The notes under the pieces are model-generated. The model was given only the letters and a program-made list of their open reading frames with translations, did not search any database and was not told where the DNA came from. Both the position numbers and the translations under genes were made by a program. Shown piece by piece: positions 1 through 9,155 of a stretch of 64,000 bases of DNA; the first letter of the stretch is position 1, and the number at the start of each line of letters is the position of its first letter. Source of the DNA: Kingdonia uniflora. Taxonomy: Eukaryota > Streptophyta > Magnoliopsida > Ranunculales > Circaeasteraceae. The stretch covers positions 930,001-994,000 of the forward strand of contig JACGCM010001272.1 of NCBI GenBank assembly GCA_014058105.1. Direction: 5' to 3'.

Positions 1-720
1 ACTCGCAGCCTTCTAGCTCCAATTGAACACTCGAAGGCTACATCGAAGCCTACCTAGAGATTCGAATCCCAGGAAGACGATAGCTGTGTCCACTAAGCCT
101 TTCGAGACTAATCAAACACTCGAAGGAACCATCGAAGCCAACCGCTGTAGTCGAAGATAGATGAGCAACGCATGAACTCCGCATCAGTACTAGAAATACT
201 TCGACCATGGTTGTACATATGGTCGAAGGCGGACACGTCAGACAGCCAGGTCACCAGATATAACAGAGAAACAAGCCGTTCGACAACTACAGTACCAGAT
301 CCAACAACTACAGTATCAGATCCAACAACTACAGTGTCAGAACCGACTCCGGGTACAAGTCAGTTGTCCCCAAAAGATATGGATGTAACTTGATCCCCCA
401 TGGTGACTCAGCCCTTTTTATATCCTATAAATAGGAGGGAAGAGGCACTATGAAGTGGTTAGAAAAATTCTCCCGCAAAGCCTTAGAAGATTACCTTCGA
501 ATACCCTGTAACAACCTACTGTTCGAACCTTCGACCACCTTTGATATATATAACAATTCTCTTAAAAAACCTCTCTAGAGGTCGTGGGGCATCCCATTCT
601 AGGACTCCACACAAGTGTGTTAGTATATTAGTGTGGTTTACTATTATATTAGATACTTGCAAACCCCTATACGAGGATAATCCAGCGGTGTAAGAGCTAG
701 TTTCCCCTCAACAAAACTTG
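1..720. mobile_element. Probable truncated LTR (U3-R-U5 debris)
   Basis: This stretch has no convincing gene. It has many TCGAAG/TTCGA motifs, a TATA-like tataaatag at 426-434 followed by a purine-rich leader, and an AT-rich tail resembling R/U5 of plant LTRs. The small reading frame at 172-393 is only a host for a threefold 21-bp repeat (283-345). The element is cut by the left edge, and I found no partner LTR or target duplication, so the class is inference. Confidence 0.3.
283..345 (+). repeat. 21-bp minisatellite, three copies
   Basis: The unit acaactacagtaccagatcc and variants recurs at 283, 304 and 325 with a period of 21 bases, so a frame through it reads repeated DPTTTVS. It lies inside the probable LTR fragment. 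Confidence 0.75.
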
Positions 721-926
721 ACACCTACAGTCTTGATTTTTATGAGTTTTTCCTAACTGATGGAGGTGATCTACTTAAGTGGTTTCTCTTCAGTTTGGTC
801 AATTTTTTTAATAGTCTCTAGGAGTGCTTTACTGCATCATTTATGCTTTTTTAAGCTCAAAAGCTTCTCCAACAGCTCTAAACTTATAAAGTGTGAATCA
901 AAGAGAATGGGCCCGCCTCTTATTAA

Positions 927-1047
927 ATTTGGCATGGTTGTAAGTTGTGACCCTCTACCAAGAAAGGAGTCGTGGGTTCAAAATCCCATAGGGTTAGAAA
1001 CTCAGGGTTAATGATCCCTATCAAGTCGGCTTACCTTTAAAAAAAAC
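927..1047 (+). mobile_element. tRNA-derived SINE-like copy
   Basis: An A-box-like ggcatggttgtaagt at 931 is followed by a good B box, gggttcaaaatccc, near 973-987, and the unit ends in an A tract near 1038-1046. This is the layout of plant tRNA-derived SINEs. The flanks (cctcttattaaat and cctcaactaaat) could be a degenerate target duplication. It is too diverged from a cloverleaf to be a tRNA gene. Confidence 0.5.
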
Positions 1048-1898
1048 CTCAACTAAATGAGCTCTCACCTTAACTCAACATACTTTGTATCAACATTTCA
1101 TAAAATACATGGGCAAACTTAATCTAAATGATGAACATCTTACGGAAGTACTTCAAAATCATGTCTCACTTGAGGAAGACGTACATCTTACTTGAACAAA
1201 GTGTCTTTTATAAAGAGGAAAATTATTATTTAGCATTAACCTACAATTAATTACGATTAAATACAATTAATTATACGATTAAATGCGATTAATCTTACAT
1301 TTAATTCAGACAAAAGTGAAGAACAAGCCGATTTTAAGCTTCGAGTGATCTTTTTAAGAATTAGAGGATTAAAGCCTAGATCTCCATTAAAGGAACATTG
1401 GGTGAAACAGCTAGAGAGGCTTTTAATTGAAGTATTTTGATTATCGACCTTGCTAGTTAAGTGTTCTTCCTTCTTTAAGTTTCTTATGCAGTTAATCTAT
1501 CATAATCAATGAATGATATGGTATGAACATAAAATATTTGGAGTACTTAAATCCACGACTTGACAAACACGACAAAGAAAATTACCAAACTGGGTTTGGT
1601 TTAGCCTCTGGGGTTTATTCGATTCATTTTAGACTTCCTTTGTCTTGGGTTAAAAAACTGGACCCTTGTTGTCTTGCCATGTTTGCTTGAAAATAATGTT
1701 ATGTTGTTTATCTGTACGAACAATAGATTGCAGGTTTTTCTCTTTCTTCACATGATTTCGGTTTAAATGTCGGCTTGCATGCAATATATCGGGTGGAGAT
1801 GTGGCATTTTTAGAAAGGTAATACAGAATATTTCTCAATATGTCAGTCGGAGAGATATATCGGAAATGATTTTGATAAGGCCATGTGGCAGGTGGGAA
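1048..1898. other. AT-rich intergenic stretch
   Basis: Only short, low-complexity reading frames occur here. There is a run of ATTAA-type repeats near 1240-1300. I see no gene, RNA or clear transposon end. Confidence 0.5.
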
Positions 1899-2085
1899 AT
1901 GTTTTTTTTTTTTTTTTTAACTAGAGATATTCAGGCCCGGACCGTCCAATTCCCGACTAGATCCTCTAGGGCTTATGCAATAGCCTGCAAACCACACGAA
2001 CCAGGCAAGCCAACACAAGGCTGACAGGCTCGTACCAACCTCGAAGCCCACACGGAGGTGAGAATCAAATCTTGACCTGGCGATG
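1899..2085 (-). mobile_element. SINE-like copy, minus strand
   Basis: A T tract of 18 bases (about 1901-1918) starts the unit. A B-box-like sequence read on the minus strand (from gtgagaatcaaatcttgacc, about 2056-2077) closes it. Seen from the minus strand this is a B box followed by about 150 bases and an A tail, as in a tRNA-derived SINE. I found no target duplication. Confidence 0.4.
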
Positions 2086-2094
2086 GTGGTTTAC

Positions 2095-2123
2095 ACACAT
2101 CACCATCACCATCACCATCACCA
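2095..2123. repeat. Short ATC/ACC microsatellite
   Basis: A run of catcac hexamers about 45 bases upstream of the TATA box of the zinc-finger candidate gene. Confidence 0.8.
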
Positions 2124-2167
2124 CTAGAACTACTTGGTTAATGAAGGAGTCACTGTTGGAGGAGATG

Positions 2168-2175
2168 TATAAATA
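2168..2175 (+). promoter_or_regulatory. TATA box of the C2H2 candidate gene
   Basis: tataaata, followed after about 35-60 bases by a pyrimidine-rich stretch (ctttctctctctcacacac) and by aaccctaatc-type leader sequence, then the ATG at 2359. The arrangement is that of a plant core promoter plus 5' leader. Confidence 0.55.
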
Positions 2176-2358
2176 CACTGTATCTTCTCCCCCAACAAGA
2201 AATCAAATTTCCAAATCTCGCGCGCTTTCTCTCTCTCACACACTCTGTGTCACCTAGACACATAAAGTCATAAACCCTAATCAAAACTTTACCAAATCTC
2301 CAACCCTAATCGATCAAACTCCCCAATTTCATTCTCTCTTCTCTGATCCCTCAAACTT

Positions 2359-2998
2359 ATGGAATGTGGAAAACGGGAAAAGACAGAAAATCGAAGGTTT
2401 AATAAAGCTACAAAAGAATTGTTTAATTGTACACTTTGCACCCAATCTTTCACTGAGTTTGAACTTTTAGAGGTGCACATCGGAAATCATCCAGAGGAAT
2501 GTTTCTGTGACTGCAGGGGATATTTTACGCACCCACTACCATTGAGGTTTTATGTCAATCTTGATTTTTATTTGAATGTGCAATTATATTTATGATTCTT
2601 AACCTAATCGAAGAAAGCGCATCAGATTTCGTATAATAGGTTTTCGTGGGTTATAATCGATTTTGTCACATTCTTGTTAGTTGAATCATAATCACAATTC
2701 ACTCTGCAATCTCCTTATTGGGAGCTGATATCTTGACCTTTTCTTTTTTCATTTTACTAATTATTGTTATCATGAATTCTAGGTGGCTGTTTTTGTGTGA
2801 AAAACTCCGTAGAAATGGGAGATGCCCTTTACATTATAAGCAGGTAAGTGTTTTCCTCGATTTAACTATTATGACTAATAGTAAGTATTGGACTTGTTCT
2901 AAATTTAATGATACCTTTGACTGTAGGCTTATCATACTGTCATTGTGAATGCGTGTTATATTGAAACTGATGGTACACTCTTTGCCTATAATATTTGT
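2359..2998 (+). CDS. Unidentified C2H2 zinc-finger protein, first three exons
   Basis: Exons 2359-2546, 2783-2843 and 2927-2998 join in phase across GT-AG introns (the second donor is gtaagtg, the third gtaagtgg), giving 107 residues with no stop. Residues about 24-44 form an exact C2H2 finger, C-x2-C-x12-H-x3-H (CTLC...HIGNH). A Cys/His-rich part follows (CFCDC, then CEKLRRNGRCPLHYKQ across exon 2). A TATA box and leader precede the ATG. I do not recognise the family. The next exon is uncertain: the exon at 3947 is in the right phase but may be unrelated. It could be the intact front of a real gene or a captured fragment. Confidence 0.5.
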
Positions 2999-3896
2999 GT
3001 AAGTGGTTCTATTTGGTGCCTGTTAAAAACAGAGTATTTGATAACACCGGTGACAGCCCTAAGATATCTTGAATCTCGCCAAATTAGTGAATTTTTTTGC
3101 CTGAAATATGTTTTGGATAAAACATTTATTGCAATATTTTGTATTAAAAATATAGGATTAGGAGGAGTTGCAGGGAATCTTTGCCACACTCCCCTTGTTT
3201 TTAAGCATTGGACAAAGCAAGGACAAAAAATTGTAGGAGAAAAAAATAGATAAGATTGACTAGTAGAAAACAAATGTTGGTCATAGGAATTCTGATTTTT
3301 CGGATTTAGAGAGATTATGAGTACTTCTTATGATTGGTTATTTGTAGCTAACTCAATCTGTCTGCACTTTCTGGCAACTTTCCCCTTCCAGAGGGGATAT
3401 CATCTTTTGGTTGGGCTGATATTAATGAATGATCACTATAATATTTTGGTAAGACAGTAGTTCAGTTTTCAAAGCTGTATATTGTATTATCTGCTTTTCA
3501 GGTTCTTCATTTGTTTAGCTAAATTCATATTCTCTCATATGCTCGATAAAAGAAAGCAAACACAATATAATAACTGAAATTCTAGAAGCAGCAAAATATT
3601 ATTATCTGAAAAGATGTTCAATGCTTTCATTGTAAAATATAATGAGGAGAAGGTCATAGAACTTTGGATATTGGTTATATGGTCATAGAATCGTATCTTT
3701 GTTATATGGACAAGTCTCCCACATTGACTGCCCTACTCCAAATTATGGACACTGGTGCTTACCCTAAATATACCATAGGTTTTAAATCTGCCTTAGTTTA
3801 TGACGCAGGGGATTCGTTAGTTTAGATGTTAATCAACCAATGTTAACGGATATATGACTGCAGATCATCCTTTCTGCTGTGAGCTCAAATCATATT

Positions 3897-4097
3897 CTTT
3901 GAAGTTTCTCTAATCCAACTTTAATTACATTTGTTGAAACATTCAGGCTATGGGTATTTTAAAGGATAGAGAAGTTGCTTTTACAAAATTTGGAGGGGCG
4001 TTAGATTCAACAGATAATCTGAAGGATAGAGCGGAGTCTAGCATGTTGGCTGTGCGATCTTCTATTTCAGAGTCGGGCATTGACCGTTTGGCTTATC
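3897..4097 (+). repeat. Exon-like duplicated segment, copy 1
   Basis: Intron tail plus exon: ctttgaagtttctctaatcc, a pyrimidine-rich stretch, the acceptor attcag, then a coding-like stretch beginning AMGILKDREVAF at 3947. It is open to 4159 and contains LAVRSSISESGIDRLAY. The same segment recurs 488 bases downstream. This copy has no donor site at its end. The protein family is not recognised. Confidence 0.65.
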
Positions 4098-4263
4098 AGT
4101 TATCAGGATCTTTCAGATCCCTGCACATTAAAACCATCACTGCCAGTAAATGGAACTAGGCCACATCTAAACAACTTTTCTGAGCAGAGTGACATGCATA
4201 ATCCCTATGAGCTTTTCTCCTGTGTTGTTTCCTTGAGATTCGGGTGAAGTGCCAAATCATTTT

Positions 4264-4348
4264 TGGATTTCTAGCATTAATTTCCTTTTATGGGAAGGTT
4301 TTTATAAAAAAAAATCGAAGTAAATTGTATATCATGTTTGCTTTCGTT
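4264..4348 (+). repeat. Locally duplicated intron-like segment, copy 1
   Basis: Similar to 6020-6108: ggatttctagcattaatttcc, an A tract, then gtaaattgtatatcatgttt. It may be the tail of a small retroposon or part of the same local duplication that copied the neighbouring exon. Confidence 0.55.
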
Positions 4349-4384
4349 GGAATAGTGAATATGTGCAGTTTCTCTAATTATATG

Positions 4385-4586
4385 CTTTGAAGTTTCTCTA
4401 ATTCAACTTTAATTACATTTGTTGAAAATTCAGGCTATGGGCACTTTAACGGAAAGAGAAGGTGCTTTACAGAATCTGGAGGGGCGCTAGATTCAGCAGA
4501 TAATCTAAAGGATAGAGTGGAGCTTAGCATATTGGCTGTGCGATCTTATACTGTTCCAGAGTCCGGCATTGACAGTTTGGCTTATC
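4385..4586 (+). repeat. Exon-like duplicated segment, copy 2 (broken)
   Basis: Second copy of the 3897-4097 segment. It reads AMGTLTEREGALQNLEGR and then hits a stop (tag), so it is frameshifted. Unlike copy 1 it keeps a good splice donor just after the homology (gtaagc at about 4599). Together the copies look like a tandem exon duplication in which each copy has lost something different. Confidence 0.6.
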
Positions 4587-5291
4587 GGGATATTTTGGGT
4601 AAGCACCAGTGTCCATAATTTGCATCTTATCATATGGACTATACTTAATTATCGTCCTAAACAAATTAATATCACATTATGGCATATGTTGTGAGTTGCT
4701 ACTATTTCATTAATTTTTTACGCTATTTTCTTTTTCTAACTGTTATATTGGGAGTAAAAAGTTGCATCAGCTACCCTTGTCAGTGAAGACCTCCCGGAAC
4801 TACTTCTCACTTAAACCCTCTTTCTTCCTAATTTTCTAAAGTTTTTTTTTTTGAATGGAAAGCTGGTGTAGGCAGGACCCCCACTTTAATGCTACCAAAC
4901 TTTAATTGCAAGTTTGGTTACATTATGTACCGGGACGTAGGTCGATATTTTTTTTGTGTCTAACGCCATAGGTTTGCTGATGGATATTTCAACTTTTGCC
5001 AGTACCAGTACCAATATCCGTATTAATAACCACATTTTGATTTATGAATAAAATGGATAATCAATTTCTCATTTCAATGTGTTCAAGAAATATGATAGTT
5101 CCCCCTTGAATTTGGCCTTTTGGTTCGTGATTGATGCAGAATATTTTCTTTCATGGCTTTCTTGGAACTGCTAAAAACTGAATTCCCGTCATGAAGGCAA
5201 TTTCGACATCTGTTAGATGTATTTCAGTTGACCTTCCTGGCCATAGGGGATCTCATATACCAACCCACACCTTTAAAGATGCAGAACTAGA

Positions 5292-5351
5292 ACCAAAAAT
5301 GTCTATGGAAGTTATAGGAAAATTCCTATAACTTCCATAGACATTTTTGGT
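5292..5351. repeat. Perfect 29-bp inverted repeat with 2-bp spacer
   Basis: The left arm begins accaaaaatgtctatgg, the right arm is its exact reverse complement, and only aa separates them. The left arm is the PHYLLO exon itself (codons for KMSMEVIG), so the right arm is an inverted copy of coding sequence. Confidence 0.9.
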
Positions 5352-5393
5352 CATAAGTTCTTGGCCCTATATTCATAAGTTATAGGAAAATTA

Positions 5394-5510
5394 CCATTGA
5401 GCTCTTGGCTCAGTGGCTGTGTGACCCTTGTGGCCTTCGAGCTTTGTACCTCTTCGGAGGCTTGGTTACTCTGTGGTTACGGATCCCTAAAACCTTTAAA
5501 AAAAAAAAAA
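5394..5510 (+). mobile_element. tRNA-derived SINE with 17-bp target duplication
   Basis: A 117-bp unit with A-box-like tggctcagtggc and B-box-like ccttcgagctt, ending in about 14 A. It is flanked on both sides by the same 17 bases, aagttataggaaaatta (5377-5393 and 5511-5527). The perfect duplication suggests a fairly recent insertion. It sits inside the PHYLLO exon fragment. Confidence 0.85.
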
Positions 5511-6019
5511 AAGTTATAGGAAAATTATTATGTAAGGTAATTTCCAAGACTGCTGCTACTGAAGTCATTATCGTTGGATATTCATTGGGAGCAAGGATTG
5601 CATTGCACGTGGCATTGAGATGCAGTGTTCAGGTATATTTGTGTATAAGAATTGATACTTTATTCTTGAGTTCAATTTCTATCTTTATCTTGTGACCAAA
5701 AAGTATAGCTAACTCACTAATTTTCCATCCTAAAGATCAAAGGGGATGCAATCATATCAGGATGCCCTAGACTGAAAGATGTCAGAGTCAGAAAAATTCG
5801 CACAACTCAAGATGACGCTAGGACAACTCTCTCACAGCACACAGCTTGCAACTCCTTCTAGACAGCTGGTATTTTGCAGAACTTTGGACAAGGTAATTTT
5901 CGTATAAATGCCAAGAGCTCTAACTGATTACATTTATAGTTTCTGTTGTGGACTCTAAGCCGTACCTCTAACTGATGTCACAATATTTTGAGGGAACATT
6001 ATATCTCTGACCACATTTC

Positions 6020-6108
6020 TTGATTTCTAGCATTATTTTCTTTTTTATTGGAAGGTTTAAAAAAAAAAAAAAAAACTTAAGTAGATTGTATATCAGGTTT
6101 GTTTTCGA
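6020..6108 (+). repeat. Locally duplicated intron-like segment, copy 2
   Basis: Second copy of the 4264-4348 segment, with its A tract expanded to about 16 bases (tgatttctagcatta, then A tract, then gtagattgtatatcaggttt). Confidence 0.55.
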
Positions 6109-6901
6109 TCTGGTATTTTCCATAGTGGCTGTTACTCGTCACAATATTGAGATCTTCATACCAACGTTTGCACTTATTGACCCCAGGGCTCATGTGCAAG
6201 ATATCTTGCACTAGATAGTGAGCTCATAGAGCAGCACATGACAGATTTTCTTTCAGTAACCCTTGCCTTTGGGGTAAACAGATGCATTCTCTTAGTCTCA
6301 TACTATTTCAGTAATATTTGATGATTGCCAATTATGCTGGAAAAGTAGCATATATTGTTGGAGGAAAATTATTCTAATGAACTATGAAAATGTTTTTCTT
6401 GAAAGTCATGGGTATCGAGAGGGTTGGAACAAATTCATTATGAATAGATGAAGTTGGTAATTATTTATTTTGTAAAAAACCAAGCTTTAGGGAAGTCCTT
6501 AATTGGTCAGGGAATGATACCTAATATTGGGGCTTTCATGACATGGGTGCATGCTATATGAAGGTAGGCGAGATTACCTCTTAAAGGAGCTGAATGACAT
6601 TCGATCCATATGATCTGATCCCTTTTGCATTGGGAGGTATTCTAAAGGTGTATAATTCATTTGTGAGAAAAAAGTTGGTATGGAGTTATCTAAGTTTATT
6701 GGATTTTCTTATGTGGGTCACTGAGTTTACTCCGGTAAACGAGGGAATTCTATGTGTGTAGACATGAAATTTATGTTCCTCCAGATTTCACTGATTTTTT
6801 TCTTGGGGATTCTCTACTCATGGTCGCTTCGGGTCATATACCTATTTTGTTGGATACTGAAGCTACTACTACTATTAGAAACAGAGAAACTTTCTTTCAG
6901 T
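6109..6901. other. Intergenic stretch, nothing recognised
   Basis: AT-rich sequence with only short frames. One frame near 6754-6910 (MCRHEIYVPPDFTDFF...) has no recognised match and runs into the following transposon end. Confidence 0.4.
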
Positions 6902-7625
6902 TAGGGGTGGCAATGGGTTGGGTTTGGGGCGGGTGGAGCAATACCATCCTCATACCCGCCAAATTGCCATACCCCCAAACCCGCCCCAATACAATTTAAC
7001 TTAAATGGGGAATACCCAAACCCCCCGTTTAAATTTGCTTATACAAAACCCGCCCTAGCACCCGTTTAACACCCGTTTAAAAATCATAAATCACCTGTAC
7101 AAAAAAAAAACAAAAACGAAGTGCTAGGAATAAGTTTGAGATAATTTTTTATTTAATCTTCAATAGAATAAAGAAAAACGAGCTGAAGATTAATGGCAAT
7201 TTAACCCTCACTTGAGCCAGCTGAGGATCAGAGGCAATTTAACCCTCACTTCTGCATTAAGCCATAACTGAAAACATGTCTTCAGAATAAGGTTGAAATG
7301 AAGCCAACTAGTTTCGATAGGTCTGTATAAGAAGAAGAGAAGTTGATGGACAGATGGAGGTTGAAATGAAGTTATGAAAGCAGGACTGTAGGAGAGGAGG
7401 AAGAAGTATGTCTTCTGTCTTCAGAGTTTAGAAACCAGAATTAGGTTTAACTTGTATGTAAGGGTATTCACGTCATATCATGTATAAATGGGTCGGGTGA
7501 TGGGGACCCATTTATTTAATCCTTAAACCGGACCCGCCCCATTAAATAAATGGGTTTTCTTTTTAAACCAAACCCGCCCCCATACCCGCCTCATTAAGGG
7601 CGGGCGGGGCGGGTTAAATTGCTGA
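6902..7625. mobile_element. Non-autonomous hAT-like element (MITE)
   Basis: It begins taggggtggcaatgggttgg, with GGGCGGGT-rich subterminal sequence, and ends in mirror-like GGGCGGGGCGGGTTAAATTGC. This matches the TAGRGNTGGCA end type of plant hAT elements, also seen at 17476 and 36306. The right terminus is degenerate (ttgctga instead of ttgcca) and I found no 8-bp target duplication. The interior has no transposase. Confidence 0.5.
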
Positions 7626-7759
7626 TTTTGTTTGGAATAAATGAAAAATGTTGAAAAAGAAAGTTATTGTTGAGTAGATAATTTTTCTAGAAGAAAAAAT
7701 AACTGTCATAGGATTGTTGTCTTAAGAGTGTTAGATGCACATAAGAAGCACTACAAGGT

Positions 7760-8250
7760 GCACGTTTACACTAGGTTTTTATTATTATTTTTTTCTCCAA
7801 TATAGAGAAGAGTGTTAATTTCTTTTATTGGTGATGCTTAGTTCTTTTAATCCACAATACGATTGAGAAACCCTAAAACTAATAATTGCACGAAGAACAA
7901 AACAAAATTGGTTGGGAAAATCCCTTTTAGAGTTTCAATTGCTTAATCAAAGTTAATTACAATTGAATTACTCTCAAACCCTAAGTCTCTCTCTTAGAAT
8001 TGCTTTGAAATATGTCGTTAAACGCCTAAAGAAATAGGTTGAATTGCGCCTCTGTTCGAACAGAAAATGTATTCGAATAAACTTTAGTTCTATTCGAATA
8101 AAACACCTCAAAACTTAATCTATTCGAATAGAAAACAATTATGTTCGAATAGACCAGAAGTCGTTCGAATGACTCCAAATCTCGTTCGAACGACTTTGGT
8201 TAAATTTGAAATAAAACCTATTTTCTTCTTCAGATCCTCCTGGATTATCT
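7760..8250 (-). mobile_element. LTR-like debris with TTCGAA palindromes
   Basis: The minus strand reads like the U5/leader of a copia-type LTR, with repeated TTCGAA palindromes at 8058-8205 (ctattcgaatagaa, tcgttcgaacgac). The region 44620-45560 has the same texture. I could not fix the ends, so class and orientation are inference. Confidence 0.3.
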
Positions 8251-9155
8251 TTTGAAATGCAGGCATGCACAGAGAGGGAATACCCACCGGTAGAAGTAGT
8301 TCAGATACTCAACTCTACTGTTTTAAAGTTTGCAACAATGTTCTTCTCAAACCATGCAAATCCACAGAGAGACACAAATGTGCATGGAAGTTATCAACGC
8401 ACAGATATTGACAGTCATACCAACTTAGAACAAATCTTCTTTGGTACTTTACAAATACGTAACAACTGTAAGTGAAACTAATCTACAGCGAAATGCAAAT
8501 GTGCATGGCAGTTATCATGACTCAGATAACTTTTTATCCTGGGATACATACTTAGCATTAACACCTGTTACTAAATAGGAGTCTGTATCTTTTGGTTGGA
8601 CCAAAATCTGGAGTTTCCACCATATCATTGAGATTCTTTGGAGACTCTTGACTCTATTCTCTCTCCAGAGTTTATGTGTGCATCCATTCTTTGCTTAACG
8701 GGAGACCTTCACAATATGATCTCTTTCAAACACCAACAATTTAACTACATCAACAAAACATGATCAAATTTAAAAGGTGAGACCAATATTATTTTTGATT
8801 ATCAGTTTTTCAATGCTTGATATTTATGCTATTTTCATATGAAGATAAAAAAAGTGTAAGACGGGTAAATTGAATCTGGCTTGCCACATGAGTACAATTT
8901 ATATTGTTTGTGAATTTGCAATTCATAGGAGCACACACATGACACCACTTGATGATAAATAGGCGCAAAAATGTATTAGTTGGAGTTTCGGATGTGCTAT
9001 TGAATTAGCAATAACTAATGCACAAGAACATACAAAATCATGAACAGCCCATCAAAATCACATGTTTCTTTTTATCCATCTGATTGTTGTTGGAACACGG
9101 ATACAATTACGAAGGATAATAGAAGAATGCAGAATTCACTCAGAGAATCACTCAT
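8251..9155. other. Downstream flank of RPL5
   Basis: No gene recognised. It holds short AT-rich frames and presumably the 3' untranslated region of RPL5 just below 9156. I cannot place a poly(A) site with confidence. Confidence 0.4.

Larger units (their letters stand above)
5140..5892 (+). pseudogene. PHYLLO: PHYLLO fragment: MenH domain, disrupted
   Basis: Two exons (5140-5632, interrupted, and 5736-5892) match the C-terminal MenH alpha/beta-hydrolase domain of PHYLLO, the plant menF/D/C/H fusion for phylloquinone synthesis. Visible landmarks are FFHGFLGT, CISVDLPGH, then VGYSLGARIALHVALR, where GYSLG is the nucleophile elbow, and IKGDAIISGCPRLKD after the intron. It is dead: a tga replaces the expected Trp before IPVMKAIS, exon 1 is split by an inverted duplication and a SINE, and a frameshift precedes LQLLLDSWYFAELW. 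The earlier MenF/D/C parts and the final exons are not seen here. Family assignment rests on remembered motifs; fragment status is clear from the sequence. Confidence 0.75.

Noticed and set aside
931..1000. Possible tRNA genes from the A and B boxes in the SINE-like units (also 5404-5450)
   Set aside because: No complete cloverleaf can be formed, and the units end in A tracts; 5394-5510 is flanked by a target duplication, as expected for SINEs.
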